Assembly (NCBI GenBank): GCA_021397835.1
Contig: JAJFZO010000235.1
Coordinates: forward strand, 310,001 to 374,000
From: Moringa oleifera
Lineage: Eukaryota; Streptophyta; Magnoliopsida; Brassicales; Moringaceae
Length of the DNA stretch: 64,000 nt
Direction of reading: 5' to 3'
Positions 13,930-26,946 of this stretch are shown piece by piece. Numbering within the stretch: the first letter of the stretch is position 1; each line of letters begins with the position of its first letter. The translations under genes were made by a program, and so were the position numbers. The notes under the pieces were generated by a model. It made no database searches. It was not told where the DNA came from and was given only the letters and a program-made list of their open reading frames with translations.

Positions 13930-15800
13930 AAGGTGTATTATGTAAGTGGGTGAAGAATCTAAGATTTCATAATGGATATGCATCAAACATGACAACGTGT
14001 GTGGATATGAGGAAACATAAGTTGTTCAGGATGAAAAATCATGACTGTCATATTTTTATGTAGCAATTACCACCCACCGCATTCCATGAGCTGTTACAAC
14101 TAATGTATGGCATGCAAAAATAAAGTTAAGCATTTTTTTCAAATAACTTACATCAACTACAATTAAAGTTAAAGATATGGGATGACTTGAGAATGAGATC
14201 AATATAATTTTTTGTAAAGTTGAGCACATATTTCCCTCAAGCTTCTTTGACTCAATGAAACATCTTTTAGTGCACTTGGCTAATGAAGCAAAGATAGCTG
14301 GTCCAATGTTATATCTATGGATGTATCCATTTGAAAGGTATCAATCCTAAGTTGATGTAATTAATTTGTCATTTCAATTACTTGATTATTTAATCATTTA
14401 TTTAATCAATTAATTATTTGATCGTCCTCAATTGTCATTTTAAGTACCTATGAAAATTGAAAAACAATATTAAAAATAAAGCAAAAGTGGAAGGATCGAT
14501 ATGCAATGCATATTTGGTTGAAAAAGTATCATTGTTTTGTTCACACTACTTCGAGACACATGTTAACACACGAGATCGAAGAATGCCACGAAATGATGTT
14601 AGTAATTATGATTTAGAAGAGCGTGAAGGAAATCTATTAATCTTTGAACATCCCAGTAGGGTATTTGGAAAAGAAAAATCGATATCTTTGACAGAAGAAG
14701 AATATCATGCCACTTACATGTATGTTTTATTGAATTGCCATGAGGTCGAACCGTTTATAGAGTATGTATCTCATCCTTTAATCATAGCAATTCACTTAGC
14801 CGTTCACACACAAAAATCTTCCTTACTAATGATTGACTTTTTTAAACTAATGTTTCTTAGGATTTATATTTTTCCATTGCATTAACAATGTCCACGCATA
14901 ACTAATCATGAGGTTGATAATCATCTAAAGCTTTAATTTTCAAATTGGTTCAATCTATACATGCATACTTAGAATCTATACTTTTGAATTATTAATCCTT
15001 TTTTAGTAAATATATGTAGTCAAATGATCAATTTTTAATATTTATAAGCACATGACCTACTAAACTTTGTTAATAACAACTTTAAAGGATGTTGAAAAAG
15101 TTCTGTTATGATCTGTGAAGACATACCTAGGATACTACCTTAATGGATATAAATTTCATATTGAAAGACATGGTTCAGCTATATTAACAATGAACAAAGG
15201 AGTTGGCATTAAAAGGCCCAATTATAATGCAAATAAAAGCGACTATTTTGATATATTAGTAGGAGTGTTATAATTAGAATACCCTGCGTTACCAATCAAG
15301 AAAATCGTTTTGTTCAATTGTGATTAGTTTGATCCTACATCGAATGTAGGCACTAAAGTACGTAAATCATATAATTTAGTGGATGTCAATTACTCAAGTA
15401 GATTGAATAAGTATGAGCCATTTATCTTGGCTTCACAAATAGCTCAAGTCTATTATGTTCCTTATCCAAGCTTGCGTGATAAGCGTGATAAGCGTGATTG
15501 AGGGCTTGTTTGCAAAATAAAGGCCAATTCTATCGTCAAAATTTTATATTCAAAGTTCAACGGTGGATCAACCTAAAATTCTCATTTTTAAGATGATGAA
15601 AAAGCGTCCAACAAATTGAAAAATGATGCAAATGATCATCTTATATCCTTGAATGATTCAAGTGGAACATTAAAGATATTGATGACAAGGAAGAAGACAT
15701 GTTGGATCAGTTAGATTTTGAAAATTCTACTGAGGAGAAGAGGATGAAGTGGAAGAGGAAGAGAAAGAGGAAGATTCCTAAGATGATGATTAATATATTT
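13930..15800 (+). pseudogene. TNP2-type CACTA transposase, 3' remnant (element 1)
   Basis: Only the carboxy-terminal part survives. From about 13930 the reading resembles the end of the transposase core and DUF4218, including NHDCHIFM-stop-QLPP at ~14035-14075 and FPSSFFDSMKHLLVHLANEAK at ~14230-14300, up to WMYPFERY near 14335. A GT donor follows. A second exon (about 14457-14760) is still open for 100 codons and matches the EGSI..YLVEK..FCSHYF part. A short exon with FSNWF lies near 14930. From about 15080 to 15540 a DUF4216-like exon reads YLNGYKFH, NANKSDYFDILVGVL and YEPFILASQIAQVYYV, followed by an acidic tail. Stops interrupt several exons, and no amino-terminal zinc-finger or catalytic-core sequence is found upstream, so the gene is an internally deleted relic. 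Confidence 0.85.
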
Positions 15801-16008
15801 ACAAAAAAAGAAATTTGTTGTTTGAATTATTGAATATTATGTTTGAAATAATCTAATTTTATGAATTAGGTGTTGATTAATTCGGTTAGTCATTGTATTA
15901 TATTTTCATTGTTTATTTTATGAGGTTTTAGTTCAATTTTCATGGGAGACTATGTCGAATTGTTTGTAGAACTTTTGCTATCAAGATAACTTTTATAGAC
16001 GTGCTTAA

Positions 16009-17556
16009 ATGAGAGATCAAGGGAGACAAGGTAACTCTAGAGGGAAAGGTGACTACTCTAGAGTGAGAGGATCGCATATTCAAGATGAAGAGATGTAGCT
16101 ACACTGTTTCAACATGGAGTGTTTATACCCACAGAGGGTTTGCCAACTTTACTTCAAGTTTTTCTAGTTTTGCTACTACCAAGATATCTAGATAAGTGAG
16201 TTCGTAAAGTACATGTAGATAAGAGATTTTTTCATAGAATGGCACGTAAGTATTCATAATTAATATTTTTCAGTACTTTATATCATTATCTTTATAAATT
16301 TTATCAATGTTACTACTTCTTAATTTATTATCTTATTTGGCAAGATCGAGCCTTCACATAAGTATTCAATGAAGAATTATGTAATATTCCAAGAGAGAGT
16401 CGATCTATCTAGGTACTCGTTGAGGGTGTTCCTTGGGAAACTAAAGATTTTTATATTAAAGAATTCAAGGTACTTGTAATTATTTACCATAAAAAATATT
16501 TTACATTTCAATATACTAATCTTTTTGTATTTTTTAGAAGAAACATTTTACATGGGTCGAGGAAGTCTATGACATGGTAAAAGGCTGCATGACAAGCTCA
16601 TGTTGCACACTAGCATGCTAACTTGATGTACGCATGTCGTCCTAAGGAAATAAATAAACCTCAATTTGTTTGAGATACTATATATGAGCAATGATAGATA
16701 GAATGGAACTGGCAAAAATATCAACAAAAGTTTGAGATTATGTCTCTCAATCGACGAAGTGACACAAATCAACTCAGGTTAGGTCTTTCTCGACATAGTG
16801 TGGGTTCATATTCATTATAAAACCATTGTCGATGCTTAGTACATATGATATTTATATCACTTACATAAATATGAATAAAAATAATATGATTATTTATTAT
16901 ATGTATTTATTTTTAGATGCAAGAGTTGAGTGGTGAGCCTACTACAATAGAGCTTTTTAAAAGGGTCCACACTAAAAAATCCAACCCCGATGACTTCATA
17001 GATGAAAGTGCCAAACAAATTAATGTAAATTAGTTATCTCTAACATTTAATAAATAACTAAAATTATGTTATCTTTTTTACTTCACTATTTGGTTTAGTT
17101 AACGAATAAGTTAACAAACTGCTTTATTATAAGAAGACTTTAACGAATTATTTGCTTCAGCTTCTCAACTAAAGGAAGGATCTTTCGACACGCTTGAGGT
17201 AGACTACATTAAACTCCATAATAAGGCTATAGGTGGAGAGAAACATTGAGTGTACAGGATTGATAATCAAGATCGATCACGGTATCTAGGCAATAACTCT
17301 AATAGTGGATGCTCTATTGATAACGTAGCCATGTAGGATATGCATTCTCAGATGAAATTTATAGAAAAGCATATGGAGTTGGAGCATAAGGCTATGGAGA
17401 AGCGATTGGATGAGGAGCGTACGGCAAGAGTATGATTGTTTACACTAGAAGAGTAATATACAGAGCACTTATAGAGAGAGCTTCGTCTATTAAGTGCAAA
17501 TGTAGGATGGATGCTGTCCTTTTGAGAAGTGCACCTTTAGCATCACCTCATTCTTA
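16009..17556 (+). pseudogene. TNP1/Transposase_24-like CACTA second gene remnant (element 1)
   Basis: The remnant begins near ATG 16009 with a Gly/Arg-rich start (RDQGRQGNSRGKGDYSRVRG). Exons separated by AT-rich introns follow. At ~16720-16810 the reading EIMSLNRRSDTNQLRLGL then SRHSVGSYS resembles the conserved NRR..G..HTGGS block of plant Transposase_24 proteins. At ~16918-17020 MQELSGEPTTIELFKRVHTK and the following PDDFIDESAKQI match its P..ELF..TH.....DE block. At ~17340-17430 a charged stretch (KHMELEHKAMEKRLDEERT) looks like a coiled coil. Stops and frame shifts are frequent. In CACTA elements this second protein binds element ends; the assignment is by sequence resemblance and position. 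Confidence 0.75.
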
Positions 17557-17704
17557 GATATCATTTTTTTTATGAACAAAATATTTTATTTTGTTTAAGT
17601 AATTTTTATTTCATGAAGAACATGTTGTATTTTTTTATTTTATATAATTTATTTTCCAATAAATTTATGTAATTTTAAATTAATTATATTTTTAAATTAA
17701 TATT

Positions 17705-18125
17705 GATTTTAGCGACCGATTGATATCGATCACTAACTAAAACCTTAGTGGTCGATTCAAATTAATCATTACCTAAATCTTTAGCATTGATTCCAATCAA
17801 TCACTAACTAAATCTTTAGTTGTCGAATCTAATCAGTCGATAACTAAAATCTTTTAGCAATCGATTTTATTCAGTCGCTAAATAAGTAATAACCGATTAG
17901 AATCAGTCACTAAATTAATCGCTAACTTTAGCGACTGATTATAATCAGTTGTTAAAAATCATCACTGTCTTACGATGTGTGAACAACTGATTGAAATCGT
18001 TCGCTAATTTAGCAATGAACATTAAAATTGATCATTATTTTCTTTGGTGACAACTATTTTTGCCACTAATAAAATCTATTGATACAAAATTTTAGCAATA
18101 GATTTTTGAATCTGTCGCTTAAAGC
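17705..18125. repeat. Right subterminal repeats of element 1
   Basis: A ~35-bp motif with TAACTAAATCTTTAG followed by TCGATTCNAATCAATC repeats about ten times, some copies inverted (GCGACTGATTATAATCAG). It matches the left subterminal motifs. Confidence 0.75.
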
Positions 18126-18126
18126 C

Positions 18127-18141
18127 AATTTTTTTATAGTG
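18127..18141 (-). repeat. Right terminal inverted repeat of element 1
   Basis: The end AATTTTTTTATAGTG is the complement of CACTATAAAAAAATT. It is followed by CCA at 18142-18144. Confidence 0.9.
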
Positions 18142-21100
18142 CCAGCATGTTCGTGCAACGTTGCCTTTAGATGGCCTAAAGTGCATGCATATTGCCCTGT
18201 CTGATGCACCTGCAACAAGCCATGGTTGCCTTGAGAGTCTAGCATAGCTTGGGGCCTTGGTCTAGCCCAGCTAACCCATGTAATCAAACCCACAACATGT
18301 GCAATGCCTCACAATGTGCTTATGGCTTGCTTGCATGGGATGCTCTAGGTTTGGCTAGCATGCCTCATGCTATACCACGCAGGGCCTTGCATATGTCGTG
18401 TTTACTAGGGGTAGCCATGGCTAGTTTCCTATTCCCTTAGACCAAGTGACTCAACATTTGTGACATGCTTGTCGGACACATGATCGAGGGACGTAAAGAC
18501 GAGAGGCTAACTCTCGTGAGGCTTTCATTGCTTTGCTGGCATGCCTTATGTTGCAACATGCGAGGCATGGCGCCCATAACATATATGCTAGGTTTCCCAC
18601 ATCCTGCACCTACCAATGTGGGTAGGTATAGGGGGAGCACGCATGGCCCACAAGCACCCATCAATATTTTTGAACTGTTATAATGGGCTAAAAAATTACT
18701 TATAGGGATTTTTAAGTTAAAAGTTTTCATAGATGTAGAGAATAGTCACATTTACCAACATAAAAAATTTGGGAATTTTTTGAGCATCTAATTTTTTTAA
18801 AAGAATTTTATAACGTTAAAAACTTAAAAAATATGAAAAGTAGTATTTGAGTCAGAATGCTCCAAAATTTAAAGGGCAAACTCCTATTGACGTGCATGAT
18901 TTATTTGAGCTATTTTTTTGAGCAATTCAACAATCAAAAGACCATTAATTCATAAAATGTTCACAACTATGCATTGAGGCTAACACATTGGTGCAACATT
19001 GCCTTTAGATGGCCTAAGGTTCAAGCTTGCTACCCTGTCAGTTGCGCTTGCAGCACGGATGGTTTTCTTAATAGTCAAACATAGATTAAGGCCATAATCT
19101 AGCCTACTTAGCCCATGTAATCGACACTTATAGCACGTGGGGTGCTTTTAGCTTGGCTAATTTACCATGTGCTACAGCATGCTACGCCTTGCGCCTACAC
19201 CATCCTTGCAAGGGACAGTTATGGCTAGCCTCGCGTACCCTTGGACTAGGCGATGCAATACTTGTAACGCACTTACTAGCCACACTATCGAGGGATTTAG
19301 GGATGAAAGGTTGGCTCGCGTGGGTCTCTTTCTGCATACTTAGCGCATGTTGTGCCGTAGTACACTAAGCCTTGTGCTCATGCCATATGGATTGAGTTTC
19401 TGATGGATAGTGCCAACCTATATGATTAGGCAGGGGGGAGCATGCATGGCTTGTGAGTTACTACCATACAGGTGAGCCCCTCCCTCCCCCCCCCTCCCCA
19501 AAAAGAGTCTTAAATGAAAATTCACTTTGGGTAGGATGAAACAATAATATATATGAGTTATCATAGAGGGTCTAAAAAATCATTTACAAGGACTTTTGAT
19601 GCGAAATTTTGCACAGATATAAGAATAATCAAATTTAAAAATATAAAAAATTTTAGAATTTTCTAAGCATTCAATTTCTTTTATGAATTTTATACAGTAA
19701 AAAATTCAAGAAATTATGAAAAATTACTCGTGAGTTGGGATGTTTCCAATTTTGAGGAGCATACTCCTAATGAATTAAGTAATTCATTTGAGTCATTTTT
19801 GGAGTAATTAAACAATCACAAGATTGTCAATTCATAAGAATGTTGCAAATGGCTATTATGACCAACACATTCATGCAACATTACTTTAGGAGGCCTAGGG
19901 TGCATGTATGCTACCTTATTGAGTGCATTAATAGCCAACCATCGCTACACTGAGAGTCCAACATAGTTTGGGGCCATGGTCTAGCCCAGCTAGCCTATGT
20001 AATCAATGCTCACAGTATGTATCATGCCTCATAGCTTGCTTGCATGCAGCGCTGTTGGCTTGGCTAAAATAACTATACCATGCTGGGCCTTGTGCCCCTG
20101 TCATCCCTATTGGGGACAGCCGTGACTAGCCTTGTGTGCCCTTGGACTAAGCAAATAAGTTCTCTTGGTGCGCTCACTGGAGACACGATCGAAGGACGTA
20201 GAGACTAAGGCCTATCTCGCGTGAGGCTCTCTTAGCTTGGCTGGCATGCTTTATGCCCTAGCATGCTGAGCCTTGTGCCTGTAACATGTGTGTTAGGTTT
20301 CCTTCACCCAGTGCCTACCAATGTGAGTGGGCAGGCAAGGAGCACGCATGGCCCATGAGTGCCCACAAAGCAGGTGAGCTTCTCCCCCCTAAACAGTCTT
20401 AAATGAAAATTGACTTCCATTAGGATGAAGCATTAACATGTTTGAGCCATCATAAAGGGTTTAAAAAATTATTTACAAGGATTTTTGAGCTGCAAGTGTG
20501 GACAGATGTAGAGAAATATCAAATCTACCAACATAAAAAATTCAAAAATTTTTGAGCATCCAATTTTTTTTATGAATTTTATATTGCCAAAAATTCAAAA
20601 AATATAAAAAAATAGCATGTGAGTCAGAATGCTCCCAAATTTGAAAGACAAACTCCTAATGAATTGCATTATTGATTTGAGTTATTTTTGGAGAAATTCA
20701 ACAATCAAAAGAGCTTCAATTCAAAATAAAGTTTATAATTGGGCGTTACAACGAGCATGTTAGTGCAATGTTCCCTCTAGATGGTCGAAGGTGCATGATT
20801 TTTGCCCTATCTAGTGCGCCTGCGACCACCCATGGCTACCGTGAGAGTCAAGTATAGCTTGAGGCCATCGTCTAGCCCAGTTAGCCCATGTAATCAATAC
20901 CGACAGCACGTGTAACAACTTACAGTGTGCTTACGGCTTGCTTGTATGAGGTGTTGTTGCCTTCCCTAGTGTGCCTTGTGCTATAGCACACTGGACCTTG
21001 TGTTTATACCATACATGATGGGAATAGCTGTGGCTAGCCTTTAAGCCCTTAGGCTAGGTGACACAACGCTCGTGATACACTCGGTGGGCACACGATCAAT

Positions 21101-24100
21101 GGACATAGTGACGAAAGGTTAGCTTATATAGGGCTTTCTTCGTGGTTTTACACACCCAATGCTTGCCCCTGTTGGTGGGAAAGGAGGAGCATTCATGGCT
21201 CATCAGTGTCTGCCAAGCAGGTGAGCTCGTCCTCCTCAACAGGTCTTACATGAAAATTCACTTTCGGTAAGAGAAAATGTCAATATGTCCTAATCATCAT
21301 AATGGGCCAAGAAAATTAATTACTTGGAGTTTCAAGCTATAATTTTGGACTAGTGTATAGAATAATCAGATCTACCAACATACAAAAGTTTAGAATTTTA
21401 TGAGCATCCAATTCTTATTTTTAAATTTTGTACAATAAAAAATTCAAAAAATCATGAAAAATAGCCCATGAGTCAGAATGCTCCTAAATTTGAGGAGAAA
21501 ACTCTTAATGAATTGCATGATTTATTTGAGCCATTTTTTTTATCGATTTCAATAATTAAAAGACCATTTATTCATGAAAAATTTACAAGTGGGCATTGTA
21601 GCTAGCACATTGATGTAGCATTGCCTCTAGATGCCCCAAGGTGCAAGCATGCTGCCTTGTCAAGTGCATCCCTAGCTACCCATGGCTACTTTAAGTGTTT
21701 AGTACATTTCAAGGCCATGGTCTAGCCTAACTGGCCCATCTTAGGCTGCAATAAGCTAGGCCTTGAACCCATAACATATGTGCTGGTTTTCCCATGTCTA
21801 TTGTTTATCCATGTGGGTTGTAGCGGGGAGCAAGCATGGCCCATGAGTGTCCACCAAGTTGGTGAGCTCCTAACCCCTAAAGAGTTTTAAATGGAAATTC
21901 ACTTTCAGTACAATGAAACATCAATATGTTTGAGCCTTCAGAATGGGCCTAAAGAATCGTTTACAAGGAGTTTGAAGCTGATAATTTGAGTAGATGTAGA
22001 GAATAACCAGATCTACCAACACAAAAAATTTTAGAATTTTTTAAGCATTTAATTTTTTCATAAATTTAATAACACAAAAAAATTCAAAAAATATGAAAAA
22101 AAACATGTGAGTTAAAATACTCCTAAATTTGAGAGGAAAACTCCTGATGAATTACATTATTGATTTTAGTCATTTTTTAAGCAATTCAACATCCAAAAGA
22201 CCTTTAATTTGAAAATCAGTTCACAGTTGAGCATTACGACGAGTATGTTGGTGTAACGTGCCTTCTAGATTGCCCAAGGTGATTGTCTACTACCTTGTCT
22301 ATTGCACATGTAGCCACTGCTGGCTGCCTTGAGAGTCCCTTATAACTTGGGCCATCATCTAGCCTAGCTAGCCCTTGTAATTAACACTCACTACCGCACA
22401 ACACTTCATAGCATGTTTGCAGCTTGCTTGTGTAGGGAATTGTTGGCTTGGCTGGTGCGTCTTATGCTACAGCATGTTGGGCCTTACGCCAATGCCGTGC
22501 CTGATGAGGACAATCGTGGCTAGCCCCTTCCAACCTTTGGACTTAGGGAGGAGATGCTTGTGGCACGCTTGCTGGGCACATGATCAAGGGATGTAGCGAT
22601 GAGGGGCTGGCTTGGCTAGTGCGGGCCTTATGCCACCTTATGCTAGGCCTTGTGCCCATGCCATGTGCACTGGGTTTCCCACACCCAGTGCCTTTCTCTT
22701 TGGGTAGGTAGGGTGGGAGCATGCATTGCTCGTGAGTGCCCACCAAGCAAGTGAGCTTCTCCCCTCCCAAAAATCTTACATCAAAATTCACTTTTCGCAA
22801 TGATATCAAAGTCATCTTAATGGGTCTAAAAAAAATTATTTACATGTAGTTTTAAGATGGAATTTTGAACTAGTATAGAGAATAATCAGATCTATCAACA
22901 TCAAAATTTTAAAATTTTTTCAAAATCTAATTTGTTTACGAAATTTATATAATCAAACATTCAAAAAATCGTGAAAATATACCATGCGTTGGAATGCTCC
23001 CAAATTTGAGGGCAAACTCTTAATGAATTGCATGATTTATTTGAGCCTCTTTTTTTAACGATTCAACAATTGAAAGATCATTTATTCATTAAATGTTTGC
23101 AATTGGCCATTGTACCCAGCACACCTTAGGGCGGCGTTGCCACTTGATGGCCCAGGTTGCAAGCATGCTGCCATGTCCAATGCATCTCCAGAAATCCATG
23201 GTTACAATGAGTGTCTAACACAACTTGGGGACAAAGTCTAGCCGAGCTACCCATGCAATGAACAGCAATAGCACGTGCAACGCCTCACAACTTGCTTGCG
23301 TAGGGCCCCATGGACTTGGATAGCATACCTTTTGCTATAGCATGTTAGGCATTGTGCCCACATCAGGCTTATTGAAGCTAGAGTGGCTAGCCTCCCATGT
23401 CCTTGGACCAAGCGACACAGCACTTGTGGCACATTCACTATACGCATGATTGAGGGATGTAGCGATGAAGGGCTGGCTTGTGTGTGGCTCTCTTGGCTTT
23501 GCTGGCGCACCTTATGTTGCAGCACGTTAGGCCTTGTGCCTATGCCATATGCGTAGCACACCTAGCACCTACCCCTGTGGCTTTGCAAGGGTAGACACAT
23601 GGCCCATGAGCGTCGACTAAGTAGGTGAGCTTCTCCTCTCTGAAGAATATCCAATAAAAGTTCACTTTTGATATAAGGAAATATCAATATGTTTGAGTTG
23701 TCATAATGGGTCTAAAAAAATATTTACAAGGAGTTTTGAGCTAAAATTTTATGCGAATGTAAAGAATAATCAGATCTACCAATACAAAAATTTTTGAATT
23801 TTTTGACCATAATGAATTTTATACAATAAAAAATTAAAAAAATCATGAAAAATAGCCCACGAGTTGGAATGCTCCAAAATTTGATGAGTAGACTCCTAAT
23901 GAATTGCATGATGTTTTTATATCATTTATGGAGCAACTCAATAATTAAAAGACCATCAATTCACCAAAAGTTTACAGGTGGGCATTATAGCTAGCAAGTT
24001 GGTGCATCATTACCTCAAGATGGCCCAGGCATCATGCATGCTGCCCTATCCAATGTATGTGTAAGCACTAATGGCTACCCTGAGAGTCCAGCATTGCCTG

Positions 24101-25100
24101 GGCCATGGTCTAGCCTAGCAACACCCACAGCACGTGTAATGCCATACAGCATGCTTGCAGCTTACTTGCGTGGCACGCTCTCATCTTGGTTAGCATGCCT
24201 TATGTTACACTAGGTCTTGTGCCCATGCCATGCCTATTGAGGGCTACTGTTCTAGCCTTTTATACCCTTGTACTAGCTAACGTGATGCTCATGGCATACT
24301 TGCTAGGCACAAGATCGAAGGACATAGCGGCCAGGGGCTAGCTTATGTAGAGATCTTTTGGCTTGGCTAGCGTGCCTTATGCTGCTGCAGGTTGGGCCTT
24401 ATGCCCACATACCATGTGGGCTAGGTTTCCCACACCCAGCATCTGCCCATGTGGGTAGGCAAAAGGGAAACATGCATGCCTCATGAGTGCCCACCAAGAT
24501 GTGAGGTTCTCCCCTAAAAGAGTCATAAATGAAATTTCAATTCTAGTGGAACGAAACATTGATATGTCTTTGTAGTTATAATGTGTCTAAAAACATATTT
24601 GCTAGGTGTCTTGAGCTGAAACTTTACAAAGATGTAGAGAATAATCAGTGTCCGAACCCAAAAATTTAAAAAAAAAATTAAACATTAAATGATTTTATGA
24701 ATTTTATACAGCCAAAAATTCAAAAAATAATGAAAAATTGCCCATGAGTTGGAATGTTTTCAATTTTGAGAGCCAGACTCAAAGAAAATTGTGTGATTTA
24801 TTTAAGTCATTTTAGGAGCAATATAACAACTAAAGATCATTAATTCATAAAAAGTTCACAATTTGGCATTGCTACTAGCACATTAGTGCAAAGTTGCCTC
24901 TATTGGCCTAGGTTGCATGCTCACTACCCTGTTTAGTGCACCTGCAACCACCCATGGTTGCACTGAAAGCCTAGCATAGCTTGGGGCCATGGTCTAGTCT
25001 AGCTAGCCCATGTAATCAACATCCACAGCATGTGTAACCCTTCATAGTGTCCTTGCAGCTTATTTGCATGGGGCACTCTTAGCTTGGCTAGCGCACCTTA
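18142..25100 (+). repeat. Degenerate ~850-bp satellite, F orientation, second block
   Basis: The interrupted unit continues from 18145 in the same phase. Landmark positions are about 18670 (partial), 19512, 20400, 21250, 21890, 22776, 23653 and 24527, giving units of about 640-890 bp. The composition and internal order match the first block. Open frames are short and unconserved, and no gene is called. Confidence 0.9.
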
Positions 25101-26946
25101 TGTTACAGCGTGATAGGCTATGTGCCGATGCCATGACTTCTTAAGGCAGCCATGGCTAGGCTTCCGTGCCCTTAAACTAAGCAATGAGGGGCACACAATC
25201 GAGGGATATAGGAACAAGGTTAACTTTTGTGAGGCATTCTTGGCTTGGCTGGGCTGGCACGTCATATGTTGCACCTTGTTGGGCTTATTGAGGCTAGCCT
25301 TGCACCCACCGAGCACATGATTAAAGAACGTACTGATAAGGGGCTTGCTCACGTGGGGCGCTCTTGCCTTGGTTGACTCGCCTTGTGCCTCCTCACGTTG
25401 GACTTTACGCCCATGTTACGCCGACTGAGGGTAGCTTTGAATTTCCTTTCATGTCGTTGGACTAGGCAACGCGATGCTTATGGCATGCTCGTTTTGCACA
25501 TGATTGAGGGACGTAATGATAAAGGGCTGGCTTGCCTGGGGCGCTTTTGGCTTTGTTGGTACCCCTTGTGTCATAACACGCTGGGTTTTATGCCTAGGCC
25601 ATGCTTATTGGGGGCAGCCGTGGCTTATATTCCATGTGCTTGAACTTGGCGGTGTGGTGCTCCTGATGCATTCGTTTAGCAAGCGATCAAGGGGCGTAGC
25701 GATGAAGGGCTTGTTCATGTTGGGTGCTCTTGGCTTGGCTAGTGCGCCTTGTGCCGCAGCACATTGGGCTTTGAACCCATTTTGTGCCTATTAGGGGCAG
25801 CCTTGGCTTGCCACTTATTTCTTTGGACCAAGCAATGCAGTGCTTGTGGCATGTTCATAGGGTACACGACCGGGGGCTATCTAGTGTAGGGTGCTCTTAG
25901 TTTGTCTAGAGCTTCTTGTGCCATAACATGTTGGGCCATGCGCCTATGCCATCCTTGCGGGGGTTAGCCTTGGCTTACCTCCAATGCCTTTGGACTAGGA
26001 TAAGCAGTGTTAATTGCATGATCACTGCTCATGCGATCGAGGGATGTAGTGATGAGTAGTTCGCCCATATGCGGTGCTATTTGGCTTGGCTGGCGTGCCT
26101 TGTGCCGTAGATTACTGGGCCTTGAACCCATGCCATGCCTACTAGAGGCAATTATGGCTTGGCTCCTATGCCCTTGGACTAGGCGATGCGACACTCAGGG
26201 GACACTGTTGGACCTATAATTGAAGGAACTATGATAAAGGCTGGCTCCTATGGGGCATTCTCTGCTTGGCCGAGCCGCCTTGTGTCATAGCACACTAGAC
26301 CTTGCTCCTATGCTATGCCTGCTGATGGTGAGATGATGCTTGTTGCATAGTCACTAGGCACACGATCAAGGGACATAGCGATGATGGGCTAGCTCTCATG
26401 GGTGCTCATGGCTTGGCTAGGTGCATAGTGTCGTAATACACTAGACCTAATCCCTAGGCTGTGTCTAATAAGGGCAACCTTAGCTTACCTTTTATGCCCT
26501 TGGATAAGAAGACATAGTGCTCATGCACGCTTATTACGCACATGATCAAGGGACGTAGCAGTAAAGGATTGGCTTACATAAAGAGCTCTTGGCTTAGCTA
26601 GCGCGCCTTGTGCCATGGCACGCTAGGCCTTACACCCATGTTGTGCTTACTAAGGGTAGTTGCGGCTTACCTCCTATGCCCTTAGACTAGGTGACATGGT
26701 GCTCGTGGCATGCTTGTTGTGCACACGATTGGGGATGAAGCAACAAGGGGCTAGCTTGCATGGGGTGTCGTTAATGGCTTGGCTGACGCACCTTATGCTG
26801 CGGCATGCTCGGCCTCGTACCAATGTCATACCTAGTGAGGGGAGCCATTGCTTGCCTTCTGTGCCCTTAAACTAGGCAATGCGACATCATGGCACTCTAC
26901 TGGGTACATGATGAAGGGATATGGCGATGAGGGGCTAGCTCGCGTG
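25100..26946 (+). repeat. Block of ~180-bp subrepeats, F orientation, ending at antisense 26S
   Basis: About ten subrepeats recur. The CCTTGGACTAGGC-like landmark is near 25170, 25455, 25643, 25832, 25989, 26173, 26500, 26683 and 26864, with one copy shortened near 26330. The last subrepeat runs directly into antisense 26S rRNA sequence at about 26947. Weak open frames here follow the repeat. Confidence 0.87.

Larger units (their letters stand above)
12464..18141 (+). mobile_element. CACTA (En/Spm-type) transposon, element 1, decayed
   Basis: A 5,678-bp element starts CACTATAACAAAAT and ends with the complement of CACTATAAAAAAATTGG, flanked by CCA on both sides. Inside are subterminal repeats, a pyrimidine-rich leader, AT-rich tandem repeats and plus-strand remnants of two CACTA genes (a TNP2-like transposase and a TNP1-like protein). 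The amino-terminal two thirds of TNP2 is missing and both genes contain stops, so the copy is non-autonomous. Its termini differ from those of elements A and B, so it belongs to another CACTA family. Confidence 0.92.
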
